A stretch of 64,000 bases of DNA. It comes from JBQCHF01 sp051953655. GTDB taxonomy: Bacteria; Actinomycetota; Actinomycetes; Motilibacterales; Motilibacteraceae. The DNA lies in assembly GCA_051953655.1 (NCBI GenBank), contig JBQCIO010000106.1, positions 22,076 through 86,075 of the forward strand, written 5' to 3'. The notes beneath the pieces were generated by a model that saw nothing but the letters and a program-made list of their open reading frames with translations, did no database searches and was not told the origin of the DNA. Position 1 is the first letter of the stretch. Every line of letters starts with the position of its first letter. Shown here one piece after another: positions 10,631 to 19,572 of this stretch. A program made the position numbers and the translations under genes.

Positions 10631-11593
10631 TCACGCGGCCGAGGGGTCCCGCCAGCTCCAGCGGCCGCGCGGGCGGCTCGCAGCCTCGGCCCAGGCCGCC
10701 TTGAGCCGGGTCACCGTCCGCAGCCGATGGGCCAGGTCGAGCCCCGTGGCGCGGACGACGACCAGACCGGCGCGTTCCAGCCCTTCCTCGCGGCCGTTGT
10801 CCGCAGTGTGGCGCTCGGCCGTCCGGTGGTCTGAGCCGTCGTACTCGCCGACGAGCCCCACCTCGGGATCGAGCAGGTCGGCCAGCGCGAGCAGGTGGCC
10901 TCGCCCGTTGCGCACCTCGACATTGACCTGCGGCGCGGGGAGCTTGGCGTCGCATCGCCACAGCACCCGGAGCCGGCTCTCCCCGCGCGACCGAGTGCGC
11001 ACATCGACGAGCGCGACCGCTCGCAGGACCAGAGGGACGCCTCGCCACCGTGGCCGCTGGCGTGCGTACTCCGCCACTTCGCCGGGACTGACCCCCACAT
11101 CGCGGCAGACCGCATCGAGGTCAGCGACTGCGTCGGCCAGCGACGGAGCCAGCCGGGCGACGTCGAAAGCCGTCCGAACCGGGCTGGTGATCAGCACGCC
11201 GTCGACGGTGACCACGTCGTCCGGCAGCAGGCGGCTGCGGAAGGGGCACAGCCCGGCACGACGGACGATCCGAGCGGCGGGCTCGAGGCAGACCAGGACC
11301 GGGTCACCCGGCCCACCACCACGCCGGCCGTCCAGCTCTCGCGTGCCGAGCAGCCAGGCCGCCGCCCACCCGCCGATCGCCGTCCCGGGTACAAGCGCCG
11401 CAGCGGCCTCGAGCAGGCGCAGGTGCGGGTGGGTTGGGTCCTGACCTTCGGGGCTGTGCACCCCCCGGAACGGGGAGCGCCAGAGCGGGCCCTCGAGGTC
11501 GGTGCGGGTGAAACCCTCGGCAGTCGCTTGCTGCCGGCTCCGCGGCCGCGCGGCTGGGAGGAGCGGGAGCTGCTGTGGGGACGGAGTCCGCAT
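10631..11593 (-). CDS. AbiEi-type/DUF559-like protein (possible nuclease fold)
   Basis: A 320-residue cytoplasmic protein. The N-terminal half resembles the AbiEi antitoxin-like winged-helix region common in actinobacteria (GVHSPEG after a basic helix, then GTAIGGWAAAWLLG and ITSPVRTAFDVARL). The C-terminal part resembles the DUF559/Vsr endonuclease-like fold: ALADLLDPEVGLVGEYDGSDH gives the spaced Asp and Glu-x-Asp of a PD-(D/E)XK-like centre. A related, frameshifted gene lies at 54101-55128. No cognate AbiEii toxin gene is next to it. The ATG at 11593 begins the first well-conserved part; the frame is open further up but passes through palindromic repeats. The gene has one copy of a 57-bp palindrome just downstream and two upstream. 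Confidence 0.7.
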   Translation of the reverse strand: MRTPSPQQLPLLPAARPRSRQQATAEGFTRTDLEGPLWRSPFRGVHSPEGQDPTHPHLRLLEAAAALVPGTAIGGWAAAWLLGTRELDGRRGGGPGDPVLVCLEPAARIVRRAGLCPFRSRLLPDDVVTVDGVLITSPVRTAFDVARLAPSLADAVADLDAVCRDVGVSPGEVAEYARQRPRWRGVPLVLRAVALVDVRTRSRGESRLRVLWRCDAKLPAPQVNVEVRNGRGHLLALADLLDPEVGLVGEYDGSDHRTAERHTADNGREEGLERAGLVVVRATGLDLAHRLRTVTRLKAAWAEAASRPRGRWSWRDPSAA

Positions 11594-11708
11594 GAGGCCG
11601 ACACTGAGCCGCCGCTGACGGACATGCTGATCTTGAAAAGCAGGCTGTTGACGGTGACGACGTGGCCCGGCCGGGTGTGGACGGTGACCGTCAGTACGGA
11701 CTTCGACC

Positions 11709-11765
11709 CGAGTGGAGACCTGTTGCACGCCACGCCGCGCGTGTCGCGCGACGACCTTCCACTCG
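11709..11765. repeat. 57-bp palindromic element, copy 2
   Basis: Ends are CGAGTGGA and TCCACTCG. The centre is CACGC-CGC-GCGTG (11731-11743). It is the most degenerate of the three copies in the mid-arm but keeps the exact 57-bp length and alignment. Confidence 0.8.
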
Positions 11766-11871
11766 AGGCGGGGCGGAGGTGAAGGGGGCAGCAGGAGCCT
11801 GGTGGCGCCCACCTCCCCCGTCACCAGCGCCTTTGACCTTCCCCAGCTCCTCGCCACCTGCCGAGGGCCCG

Positions 11872-11928
11872 CGAGTGGAGACTTGTTGTTCGACACGCCG
11901 AGCGTGTCGGACAACAAGCCTCCACTCG
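11872..11928. repeat. 57-bp palindromic element, copy 3 (best preserved)
   Basis: Arms pair almost throughout: CGAGTGGA with TCCACTCG, CTTGTTGT with ACAACAAG, and CGACACGC with GCGTGTCG around a 3-base loop. It lies 11 bases past the rarA stop codon, so it may double as a terminator for rarA. Confidence 0.88.
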
Positions 11929-11939
11929 AACCGCCCCCC

Positions 11940-13292
11940 TCAGCTCCCCCGCACCACCGCCCGCAACCGGGCCACGCGCTCGGCGAGCACGCGCTCGGCG
12001 CCGTGGTCGGTGGGGGCGTAGTAGTCGGTGCCGTGGACGGCGTCGGGGGCGTACTGCTGGGCGACGACGCCGTGGGGGGCGTCGTGGGCGTAGCGGTAGC
12101 CCTTGCCGTGCTCGAGCTTCTGCGCCCCGGAGTAGTGCGCGTCGCGCAGGTGCGGGGGCACCGGTCCGGCCAGGCCGCGGCGGACGTCGGCCAGGGCGGC
12201 GTCGATGGCGAGGTAGGCGGCGTTGGACTTGGGCGCGAGGGCCAGGTGGATGGTGGCCTGGGCCAGGGTGATCCGGGCCTCCGGGAAGCCGATCATCTGC
12301 ACCGCCTGGGCGGCGGCCACCGCCACCGGCAGCGCGGTCGGGTCGGCCAGGCCGATGTCCTCGCTGGCCGAGATCATGAGCCGGCGGGCGATGAACCGCG
12401 GGTCCTCCCCCGCCTCCACCATCCGGGCCAGGTAGTGCAGCGCGGCGTCGACGTCGGAGCCGCGGACGGACTTGATGAAGGCGCTGGCGACGTCGTAGTG
12501 CTGGTCGCCGGTCTTGTCATAGCGCACCGCGGCCCGGTCGACCGCGAGCTCCAGCGTCTCGACGTCGAGGACCGGCAGGCCCGCCTCGATCGCCGCCCCG
12601 GCGCCGGCCTCCAGCGCGGTGAGCGCGCGCCGCGCGTCGCCCCCGGCGATCCGCAGCAGGTGGTCCTCCGCCTCCGGCGCGAGCTCCACCGCCCCGCCGA
12701 GCCCGCGCTCGTCGGCGACCGCGCGGCGCACCAGCACGCGCAGGTCGTCGTCGGTGAGCGGCTCGAGGGTGAGCAGGAGGGAGCGGGACAGCAGCGGCGA
12801 GATGACGCTGAAGTACGGGTTCTCGGTGGTGGCCGCCACCAGCGTGACCCACCGGTTCTCCACGCCCGGCAGCAGCGCGTCCTGCTGGCTCTTGGAGAAG
12901 CGGTGCACCTCGTCGACGAACAGCACCGTCTCCGGACCGCCTGCGCCGATGGTGCGCCGCGCGTCCTCGATGACCGAGCGCACGTCCTTCACCCCGGCCG
13001 TCACCGCCGACAGCTCGACGAAGCGGCGACCGGTGGAGGTGCTGACCAGGTAGGCGAGGGTCGTCTTGCCGGTGCCCGGCGGCCCCCACAGCACCACGCT
13101 CGCCGGGGCGGCCGGCCCGGCGTCGGCGGGGGCGACCAGCCGGCGCAGCGGGGAGCCGGGGCGCAACAGGTGCTGCTGCCCGACCACCTCGTCCACCGCG
13201 CGCGGGCGCATCCGCACCGGCAGCGGCGGACGGCCCGCGCCGGCCCCTCCCGACGTCGACGCCGTCGCCTCGGTGAACAGGTCCTCGCCCAC
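11940..13292 (-). CDS. rarA: Replication-associated recombination ATPase RarA/MgsA
   Basis: A 450-residue AAA+ clamp-loader-like ATPase that acts at stalled replication forks. Walker A is GPPGTGKTT and Walker B is [22 protein letters not shown]. Sensor 1 is [11 protein letters not shown]. The C-terminal tetramerisation part has [18 protein letters not shown] and [10 protein letters not shown], which are diagnostic of MgsA/RarA. The GTG at 13292 lies 7 bases after a TAGGGT box, so the message is probably leaderless; longer N-termini in the same frame are not needed. It is divergent from the acyl-CoA dehydrogenase-like gene. Confidence 0.95.
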   Translation of the reverse strand: MGEDLFTEATASTSGGAGAGRPPLPVRMRPRAVDEVVGQQHLLRPGSPLRRLVAPADAGPAAPASVVLWGPPGTGKTTLAYLVSTSTGRRFVELSAVTAGVKDVRSVIEDARRTIGAGGPETVLFVDEVHRFSKSQQDALLPGVENRWVTLVAATTENPYFSVISPLLSRSLLLTLEPLTDDDLRVLVRRAVADERGLGGAVELAPEAEDHLLRIAGGDARRALTALEAGAGAAIEAGLPVLDVETLELAVDRAAVRYDKTGDQHYDVASAFIKSVRGSDVDAALHYLARMVEAGEDPRFIARRLMISASEDIGLADPTALPVAVAAAQAVQMIGFPEARITLAQATIHLALAPKSNAAYLAIDAALADVRRGLAGPVPPHLRDAHYSGAQKLEHGKGYRYAHDAPHGVVAQQYAPDAVHGTDYYAPTDHGAERVLAERVARLRAVVRGS

Positions 13293-13299
13293 GGGCTGG

Positions 13300-13305
13300 A
13301 CCCTA
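13300..13305 (-). promoter_or_regulatory. -10 box of rarA (leaderless)
   Basis: TAGGGT on the minus strand, followed by 7 bases and then the rarA GTG. It mirrors the box for the divergent gene 56 bases away. Confidence 0.55.
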
Positions 13306-13360
13306 CGTCGCCGCGCCCCGCGCACCGGCACCCCGCGGGGCGGACCGGACGAACCGCCCC

Positions 13361-13366
13361 TAGGGT
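13361..13366 (+). promoter_or_regulatory. -10 box of the acyl-CoA dehydrogenase-like gene (leaderless)
   Basis: TAGGGT followed by CGGAGCC and then the GTG at 13374. Spacing fits transcription starting at the initiation codon. Confidence 0.55.
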
Positions 13367-13373
13367 CGGAGCC

Positions 13374-14555
13374 GTGAGCCACGGGGACGCCATAGCGTCA
13401 GACCTGCCCGCCGCGGTGGCGACCGCCGTCGCTCCGCTCGACCACCCGGCGGCCGTGGCCGCGCACCCGGCGGTGCAGCGGGCCGCGGTGCTCGCCCGCG
13501 TGCTGGAACCGACCGCGCAGGACGTCGACGTCGAGGGCGTCACGCGCGACCGGGTGGACCTGGTGGCCGAGGCCGGGCTGCTGGGGCTCGCCGCGCCGGC
13601 CCCCGACGGCGGCGAGGGCGCCTCGGCCGACGTCGTCCGCGCGGTCACCGAGGAGCTGTCCGGCGCCTGCGGGTCCACCTGGTTCGTCGCCACCCAGCAC
13701 GGCATGCCGCTGCAGTACGCCCTGCGCACCGAGAACGCCGCCCTGCGCGACCGCCTGCTTCCGGCCATGGGCCGCGGCGAGCTGCTGGCCGGCGTCGCCG
13801 TCTCGCACCTCCGCCGCCCTGTCACAGCCGGCGGCACTCCCCCGGTGCGCGCCCGCCGCGACGGCGACGGCTGGGTGGTGGACGGCACGGTGGGCTGGTT
13901 CACCGGCTGGGGCCTGGCCGACGTGCTCCTGCTCGGCGCCGTGACCGAGGACGCTCGCGCGCTCTTCGCGTTCCTTCCGGCCCGCGAGCAACCCGGTCTC
14001 ACCCCCGGAAGCCCGATGCGGCTGGCCGCCATGGAGGCCACCGGCACCACCACGCTGCACCTGGACGGGCTGCGGATACCGGACGCCGACGTCGCCGACC
14101 TGGCCCCGCTCGCGCCGTGGCTGGAGGCCGACGCGGCCAAGACGGCGAACGTCACGCCGGCCGTGTTCGGCCTGCTGCGCACCATCGTGCGCCGGCTGGC
14201 CGGCTGGGCCTACGCCACCGGCAGCGCCGAGGGGCTCGAGCTCGCCGCCGCCCTCGCCGCCGAGGGAGGCGGGCTGCGCAGCGAGGCGTACGGCCTGATC
14301 GACGACCTGCCGCCCGAGGCGGCCGTGGAGGACCGCCTCGCTCTGCGGGCCGCGGCGCTGGAGCTGCTCAACCGCTCTGCCGCGGCGCTGGTCGCCAGCG
14401 GCGCCGGCCTGTCGATGAGCCGGCGCTCGCCCAACCAGCGCCTCGCTCGCGAGGCGCTGTTCCACCTCATCCAGGCCCAGACCGCACCGGTGCGGGCGGC
14501 CCTGGTGCGCCGCTACGCCGACCTCGCACCCACGCTGCCCAGCCGGCCGGCCTGA
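13374..14555 (+). CDS. Acyl-CoA dehydrogenase-family flavoprotein
   Basis: A 393-residue protein with the three-part acyl-CoA dehydrogenase layout. The helical N-terminus contains [18 protein letters not shown] and the [12 protein letters not shown] region. A central beta domain follows ([23 protein letters not shown]). The C-terminal helical domain ends with [25 protein letters not shown], the helix that normally helps bind FAD and substrate. The active-site Glu cannot be placed with confidence, so substrate and activity remain open; flavin-dependent monooxygenases share this fold. The gene precedes the transport-catabolic operon by 142 bp on the same strand, but its own -10 box points to separate expression. 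Confidence 0.82.
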   Translation: MSHGDAIASDLPAAVATAVAPLDHPAAVAAHPAVQRAAVLARVLEPTAQDVDVEGVTRDRVDLVAEAGLLGLAAPAPDGGEGASADVVRAVTEELSGACGSTWFVATQHGMPLQYALRTENAALRDRLLPAMGRGELLAGVAVSHLRRPVTAGGTPPVRARRDGDGWVVDGTVGWFTGWGLADVLLLGAVTEDARALFAFLPAREQPGLTPGSPMRLAAMEATGTTTLHLDGLRIPDADVADLAPLAPWLEADAAKTANVTPAVFGLLRTIVRRLAGWAYATGSAEGLELAAALAAEGGGLRSEAYGLIDDLPPEAAVEDRLALRAAALELLNRSAAALVASGAGLSMSRRSPNQRLAREALFHLIQAQTAPVRAALVRRYADLAPTLPSRPA

Positions 14556-14697
14556 CCGGCATCCCATCCGCAGGCGCACCTGCTCCGAACCGGCGTCGAC
14601 ACGCTGACAAACGCCCGTTGATGCGCCCGGCCTGCGCCGGCACTAGCCTTCCGCCGCCCACCCGCACCGCGCGACGGGCCAGCTGACAAGGATTCAT

Positions 14698-15936
14698 GTG
14701 ACGATCGCCCCCAAGCTCGCCGCGCTGGCCGCCGGCGCCGCCCTGCTCCTCTCCGCCTGCGGCGGCTCGGGCAGCAGCGCCGCCGCGAGCAAGGCCCTGG
14801 ACCCCGCCGACTGGTCATCGGTCCTGGCCGCGGCCAAGGGCCAGACGGTCAACTGGTACATGTACGGCGGCGACGACAACCTCAACGGCTACGTCAACGG
14901 CTACGTGAAGAAGAAGGCCGCCGAGGCCGGCGTCACCCTCAACGAGGTGAAGATCAACGACACCGTCGAGGCGGTGAACAAGGTCCTCGGCGAGAAGCAG
15001 GCCGGCAAGACCTCCGGCGGTTCGGTCGACCTCATCTGGATCAACGGCGAGAACTTCGCCACCGGCAAGCAGGCCGACCTCTGGTACTGCGGCTACCCGC
15101 AGAAGGTTCCGAACGCGACGTACTACGACTTCGGCGACCCCTCGCTCAGCACCGACTTCGGTGTGCCGGTGGACGACTGCGAGGCGCCGTGGAACCGCGC
15201 CCAGTCCGTCCTGGTCTACGACTCGGCCAAGGTGAAGGCCGACGACGTCGACACCGTCGACAAGCTCACGACGTGGGTCGCCGCGCACCCGGGCAAGTTC
15301 ACCTATCCCGCCCCGCCGGACTTCACCGGCTCGATGGCCGTGCGCACCTTCGCCTACAACGCCGCCGGCGGCTACCAGAACATCCCCGCCTACAGCCAGC
15401 AGTCCTACGACCAGCTCGCCCCCAAGGTGTGGTCCGAGCTGAACGGGCTGGAGAAGAACCTGTGGCGCGGCGGGTCGACGTACCCGAAGGACCAGCCCAG
15501 CGTCACCAAGCTCTACGGCGACGGCGAGATCGACGCGTTCCTGTCCTACGACTCCGGCTCCATCTCCGCGCAGGTGGACAAGGGCGCGTTCCCGGCCACC
15601 ACCCGCGAGCTGGTGTTCGAGGAAGGCACCATCGGCAACGTCAACTACGTGTCGATCCCGAAGAACGCCGGGCACCTGGCCGGGGCGATGGTCGTGGCGA
15701 ACATCCTCATGAGCCCCGACGCCCAGTACGAGAAGCTGGCCAACCCGCCGGGCTACTACCCGGCCCTCGACGTCGACAAGCTCGACGCCACGGACAAGCA
15801 GAAGTTCACCTCGCTCAAGACCCCCGAGTCGCAGCTGCCGTTCTCCGAGCAGACGAAGAACGCCAACCCCGAGCTGCCCAAAGCGTGGCTCGAGGCGCTG
15901 GAGAAAGGCTGGACCGCCGAGGTGGAGCAGAAGTAG
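14698..15936 (+). CDS. YnjB-like ABC transporter substrate-binding lipoprotein
   Basis: A 412-residue lipoprotein. Signal peptide with lipobox LLSACGG; Cys at about residue 21 is the lipidated residue. The mature part matches the COG4134/YnjB solute-binding family: NWYMYGGDDNLNGYV, AVNKVLGEKQAGKTSGGSVD, LIWINGENF and YYPALDVDKL. The substrate of E. coli YnjBCD is not established. The GTG at 14698 follows AAGGA at suitable spacing. A TAGCCT box at 14644-14649 could be the -10 of the operon. It is followed within 22 bp by two permease genes and an ATPase, and then by sugar-metabolism genes, which suggests a sugar or sugar-acid cargo (inference). Confidence 0.9.
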   Translation: MTIAPKLAALAAGAALLLSACGGSGSSAAASKALDPADWSSVLAAAKGQTVNWYMYGGDDNLNGYVNGYVKKKAAEAGVTLNEVKINDTVEAVNKVLGEKQAGKTSGGSVDLIWINGENFATGKQADLWYCGYPQKVPNATYYDFGDPSLSTDFGVPVDDCEAPWNRAQSVLVYDSAKVKADDVDTVDKLTTWVAAHPGKFTYPAPPDFTGSMAVRTFAYNAAGGYQNIPAYSQQSYDQLAPKVWSELNGLEKNLWRGGSTYPKDQPSVTKLYGDGEIDAFLSYDSGSISAQVDKGAFPATTRELVFEEGTIGNVNYVSIPKNAGHLAGAMVVANILMSPDAQYEKLANPPGYYPALDVDKLDATDKQKFTSLKTPESQLPFSEQTKNANPELPKAWLEALEKGWTAEVEQK

Positions 15937-15958
15937 CCGAGCAGACCTAGCGCTGACC

Positions 15959-16900
15959 GTGACCACCGTGCTGCAGCCGACGGCGACCGCGACCTCTCCG
16001 GGTCCCGGCCGCCGCCGGCTGCTGCCACGGCAGCCGCTGCCCCGGCCCCTGCGCACCGCGCTGCTGCTCGCCCCCGCACTCCTCGTGGTGGTGGTGCTGT
16101 TCCTGGGCGGGCTCGTCCTGGGAGCGCTGCAGTCATTCGGCTACCAGCCGTTCCTGCCCGGCTGGCACTGGACCCTGTCCAGCTACACCGGCCTGTGGCA
16201 CGACCCGGCGGTGCGCGCCTCGCTGGCCCTGACCCTGCGGGTGTCGGTGCTGGCGACCGCCGTGTCCGCGGTGCTGGCGGTGGCCTGCGCGCTGCTGATC
16301 CGCCGCACGCGGCGCGGCAGGCACGCGCTGACGGTGCTGTTCCAGTCCACGCTTCCGGTGCCGCACGTCGTCGGCGCGGTGGCGATGCTGCTGCTGCTCG
16401 GCCAGAGCGGGTTCCTGGCGCGGCTCCTGCACGTCGTCGGGCTCGTCGGCGCGCCGGCGTCCGCCCCGGCCCTGGTCGCCGACGGCTTCGGCTGGGGGAT
16501 CCTCGCGGAGTACGTCTGGAAGGAGACCCCGTTCATCGGCGTCGTCGTGCTGGCCGCGCTCTCGCGCGGGGTGGACGAGCTCGAGGACGTAGCCCGGGTG
16601 CTCGGCGCGACCGCGTGGCAGCGGTTCCGCTCGGTCACCCTGCCCCTGGTCGCGCCCGCGGTGCTGTCCGGCTCGGTCATCGTGCTCGCCTTCGCCTTCG
16701 GCTCCTACGAGGTGCCGTACCTGCTCGGCCGCACCTACCCCGCCACGCTGCCGGTCGTGGCCTACCAGCGGTTCACCGACTCGGACCTCACCGCCCGCCC
16801 GCAGGCGATGGCCATCAGCATGGTCGTCGCCCTGGTCGCGACCGTGCTGGTGCTGGCCTACGTGCGCATCACCGCGTCGCTGCTGGGCAGGCGCTCGTGA
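15959..16900 (+). CDS. ABC transporter permease 1 (YnjC-like N-terminal half)
   Basis: A 313-residue membrane protein with about six helices. The first is TALLLAPALLVVVVLFLGGLVLGA near residues 36-58. The cytoplasmic EAA loop reads EDVARVLGATAWQRFRSVTLP, the contact point for the ATPase. In E. coli YnjC the two permease halves are fused; here they are separate genes. The GTG at 15959 is used, 22 bp after the binding-protein gene, and the stop overlaps the next start by 4 bp (GTGA). Confidence 0.9.
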   Translation: MTTVLQPTATATSPGPGRRRLLPRQPLPRPLRTALLLAPALLVVVVLFLGGLVLGALQSFGYQPFLPGWHWTLSSYTGLWHDPAVRASLALTLRVSVLATAVSAVLAVACALLIRRTRRGRHALTVLFQSTLPVPHVVGAVAMLLLLGQSGFLARLLHVVGLVGAPASAPALVADGFGWGILAEYVWKETPFIGVVVLAALSRGVDELEDVARVLGATAWQRFRSVTLPLVAPAVLSGSVIVLAFAFGSYEVPYLLGRTYPATLPVVAYQRFTDSDLTARPQAMAISMVVALVATVLVLAYVRITASLLGRRS

Positions 16901-17703
16901 GGCGCGCCGTCGGGGTGCCCCTGCTGCTGCTCGGGCTGCTGGTGCCGTTCGTGCCGCTGGTCGTCTGGGCCTTCTCCGCCACCTGGCGCTTCCCCGCGCT
17001 GCTGCCGCAGCGCTACAGCCTGCGTCCCCTGCGGATCGTCTCCGACCCCTCGTCGGACGTGCTCACCGGGCTGGTGACCTCGACGACGATCGCCGTCGTC
17101 GTCGCCCTGGTGTCCGGCGCCGTCGGGCTGGCCGCCGGACGGGCGCTCGGGCTGCACTCGTTCCGCGGGCGGCGGCTGGTGCAGTTCCTGCTGCTGGCGC
17201 CGGTGATCGTGCCCGGCATCGCGGTGAGCGTCGGGATCCAGGTCATCTTCATCCGCTACGGACTCGCCGACACCGTGCCCGGCGTGGTGCTGGCCCACCT
17301 CATCCCGACCACCCCCTACGTGTGCCTGGTGATGGCCAGCACGTTCGCCGGGTTCGACACCTCCTTCGAGGATCAGGCGAGAGTGCTCGGCGCCTCCCCC
17401 TGGCAGGTGCTGCGGCACGTCACGCTGCCGGCGGTGCTGCCGGGGCTCGCCGTGGCGATGACCTTCGCGTTCCTCATCTCCTGGAGCGAGTACGTCCTGA
17501 CGCTGCTCATCGGCGGCGGGGTGGTGAAGACGCTGCCGCTGCTGCTGTTCGCCTACGTCGGCAGCTCGGACACTCCCGTGGCGGCGATGCTCTCGCTCGT
17601 CGTGGTGCTGCCGCCGCTGCTGCTGCTGGTGCTCACCTCGCGGGCGCTCGCCGGCCGCGGCGCCGCACCGACGGGCGCTGTCGTCGGGCTGGGAGGCTTG
17701 TGA
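16897..17703 (+). CDS. ABC transporter permease 2 (YnjC-like C-terminal half)
   Basis: A 268-residue membrane protein. It opens with VRRAVGVPLLLLGLLVPFVPL (first helix) and has about six helices. The EAA loop is EDQARVLGASPWQVLRHVTLP, close to the loop of the first permease, so the two probably form a heterodimer. Starts at a GTG overlapping the previous stop; the next gene starts 2 bases after its stop. Confidence 0.9.
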   Translation: MRRAVGVPLLLLGLLVPFVPLVVWAFSATWRFPALLPQRYSLRPLRIVSDPSSDVLTGLVTSTTIAVVVALVSGAVGLAAGRALGLHSFRGRRLVQFLLLAPVIVPGIAVSVGIQVIFIRYGLADTVPGVVLAHLIPTTPYVCLVMASTFAGFDTSFEDQARVLGASPWQVLRHVTLPAVLPGLAVAMTFAFLISWSEYVLTLLIGGGVVKTLPLLLFAYVGSSDTPVAAMLSLVVVLPPLLLLVLTSRALAGRGAAPTGAVVGLGGL

Positions 17704-17704
17704 G

Positions 17705-18751
17705 GTGACCGGCAGCACGCACGTCGCCCTGCGCGGCCTGGTGAAGCGCTACGACGGGACGTCGGAGAACGTCGTCGACGGCGTCGATCTCGACCTCGAG
17801 CGCGGCACGCTCACCACCCTGCTCGGGCCCAGCGGGTGCGGGAAGACCACCGCGCTCAAGCTGCTCGCCGGGCTGCTCGAACCCACCGGCGGGGACATCC
17901 TCTTCAACGGCACGTCCGTCGTGGGACTCCCGGCCGAGCGCCGGCCGGTCGCCATGGTGTTCCAGAAGCCCTTGCTGTTCCCGCACCTCTCGGTCGGCGA
18001 GAACGTGGCCTTCGGGCTGCGGATGCGCCGGGTGCCGGCCGCCGAACGGCGCCGGCGGGTGGCCGAGATGCTCGAGCTGGTGCGGCTGCCCGGCTATGAG
18101 GGGCGCCGCGCCGGCGAGCTCTCCGGCGGCCAGGAGCCGCGGGTGTCGCTGGCACGCCCACTGGTGGTGGAGCCGCAGGTGCTGCTGCTGGACGAGCCGC
18201 TCTCCCAGCTCGACGCCGGGTTGCGGGTGGAGATGCGAGACCTGGTGCGGCGGGTCCAGCGCGAGGTCGGGGTGACCACGCTGTTCGTGACCCACGACCA
18301 GGAGGAGGCTGTCGCCGTGTCCGACCGGGTGGCTCTGATGCTGGACGGGAAGGTCGAGCAGGAGGGCGCGCCCGAGGTGTTCTACGAGCGGCCGGCGTCC
18401 CTGCGGGTGGCCCGGTTCTTCGGCACCGCCAACCTGGTCCCCGGGTCGGTGCGCGCCGGCTGGTGGCAGGGACCGCTGGGACCGGTGGCCGCGCCCGAGG
18501 TGCCCGACGGGCCGGCGACGCTCGTGGTCCGCCAGGAGGCGCTGGCCGTCTCCACGGCTGCAGACGCGCCGGGCCTGCCGGCCACAGTCGTCGAGAGCCG
18601 CTACCTCGGCACGGCCTGGGACCTGCAGCTCGCCGTCGGGGGGACGACGCTCCGTGCGGTGACTCCCCCGACGGCCAAGGCCGCCCCGGGCGACGAGGTG
18701 CGCGTGTCGCTTCCCGAGGCCCACGGGCACGTCCTGGGCGGTCACCCGTGA
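17705..18751 (+). CDS. ABC transporter ATP-binding protein with altered signature motif
   Basis: A 348-residue CysA/PotA-type ATPase, longer than E. coli YnjD because of a C-terminal TOBE-like domain (about residues 235-345). Walker A is GPSGCGKTT, Walker B VLLLDEPLS, and the switch His lies in VTHDQ. The ABC signature reads LSGGQEPRVSLAR; Glu144-Pro145 replace the usual Gln/Arg-Gln after LSGGQ. This is just outside the nucleotide-contacting core, so activity is still likely. The GTG at 17705 is 2 bases past the permease stop. Confidence 0.91.
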   Translation: MTGSTHVALRGLVKRYDGTSENVVDGVDLDLERGTLTTLLGPSGCGKTTALKLLAGLLEPTGGDILFNGTSVVGLPAERRPVAMVFQKPLLFPHLSVGENVAFGLRMRRVPAAERRRRVAEMLELVRLPGYEGRRAGELSGGQEPRVSLARPLVVEPQVLLLDEPLSQLDAGLRVEMRDLVRRVQREVGVTTLFVTHDQEEAVAVSDRVALMLDGKVEQEGAPEVFYERPASLRVARFFGTANLVPGSVRAGWWQGPLGPVAAPEVPDGPATLVVRQEALAVSTAADAPGLPATVVESRYLGTAWDLQLAVGGTTLRAVTPPTAKAAPGDEVRVSLPEAHGHVLGGHP

Positions 18752-19572
18752 CCCGCGCCTGGCGCGTGCTCGGCGCGGACTGGAACCACTGGCCGGACGG
18801 GCTCGACGACCTCGCTACCTGGGAGCTGCTGGCCGGGCTCGGCGTGGCCGGTGTGGAGGTGGGCGTCTACGTCGCCTCCGTCGAGCTCTCCCCGCGGCGC
18901 ACCGCAGCCCGTGCCGCGGCAGCCGAACGGACCGGGCTGCCGGTGGCCTCGGTCCTGCTGTCGCTCCCGGCGGCCCGCTGGCCCGGCGGCGCGCTGACCC
19001 ACCCGGGCCCGGCCGTGCGCGAGCGCCTGGTGGCCGAGGTGTCGGCGTGCGCCGGGGCGGTGCGCTCGCTGGGCCTGGACCGTCTCGGCCTATGGCCCGG
19101 CGCGGACCTCTTCGACGCCGCGTGGGAGCTGCTGGTCGGCACCCTGGCCCGGGCCCGCGACGCGGCCGCCGCGCACGAGGTGCTGGTCGACGTCGAGTAC
19201 AAGCCGGGAACGGTGGTGCCTGACTGCACCGCCGCGCTGCGGCTGGCGAAGGACGTCCCCGGCACGGGTGTGCTGCTGGACACCGGGCACGCCTGGGCGC
19301 TCGGCGAGGACCCGGCCGAGTCGGTGCGCCGGCTCGGGCCGCTGCTCACCGGTGTGCACCTGGGCGATGCGAACCCGGGCCGGTCCGACGACGACCTGCC
19401 GCTCGGGCGGGTGCATGACGTGGCCGCGCTGGTCCGCGCGCTGGACGACACCGGCTACGCCGGCACCGCGGCGTTCGACCTCTACGGCGCGGTGTCCGAG
19501 GCCGGGCAGAGCGGCGAGTCCGCGGTGGCCGAGTCGCTCGCTGCGCTGCGCGGCGCGGGGTGGGCGCCGTGA
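18748..19572 (+). CDS. Sugar phosphate isomerase/epimerase (TIM barrel, AP endonuclease 2 fold)
   Basis: A 274-residue TIM-barrel protein of the xylose-isomerase-like/AP-endonuclease-2 superfamily, which isomerises or epimerises sugars with a divalent metal. Probable metal ligands lie in VDVEYKPG, LLDTGHAW and VHLGDANPG. The opening ADWNHWPDG is family-like. The GTG at 18748 overlaps the ATPase stop by 4 bp, tying catabolism to uptake. The exact substrate cannot be read from sequence. Confidence 0.83.
   Translation: MTRAWRVLGADWNHWPDGLDDLATWELLAGLGVAGVEVGVYVASVELSPRRTAARAAAAERTGLPVASVLLSLPAARWPGGALTHPGPAVRERLVAEVSACAGAVRSLGLDRLGLWPGADLFDAAWELLVGTLARARDAAAAHEVLVDVEYKPGTVVPDCTAALRLAKDVPGTGVLLDTGHAWALGEDPAESVRRLGPLLTGVHLGDANPGRSDDDLPLGRVHDVAALVRALDDTGYAGTAAFDLYGAVSEAGQSGESAVAESLAALRGAGWAP

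Larger units (their letters stand above)
11594..11939. other. Intergenic region with two palindromic elements
   Basis: 346 bases between the AbiEi/DUF559-like gene and the rarA stop. It holds palindrome copies 2 and 3. Between the gene start and copy 2 lies a short repeat of GACGGTGAC (11650-11658 and within the palindromic GACGGTGACCGTC at 11680-11692). No convincing gene or promoter is seen on either strand. Confidence 0.6.

Noticed and set aside
10631..11593. Complete AbiE toxin-antitoxin pair
   Set aside because: No AbiEii nucleotidyltransferase-like gene is adjacent; neighbours are alaS-linked genes and rarA.
14556..14697. Possible riboswitch (TPP or other) upstream of the YnjB-like gene
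   Set aside because: No conserved riboswitch core is recognisable in these 142 bases; only a plausible -10 and a ribosome site.
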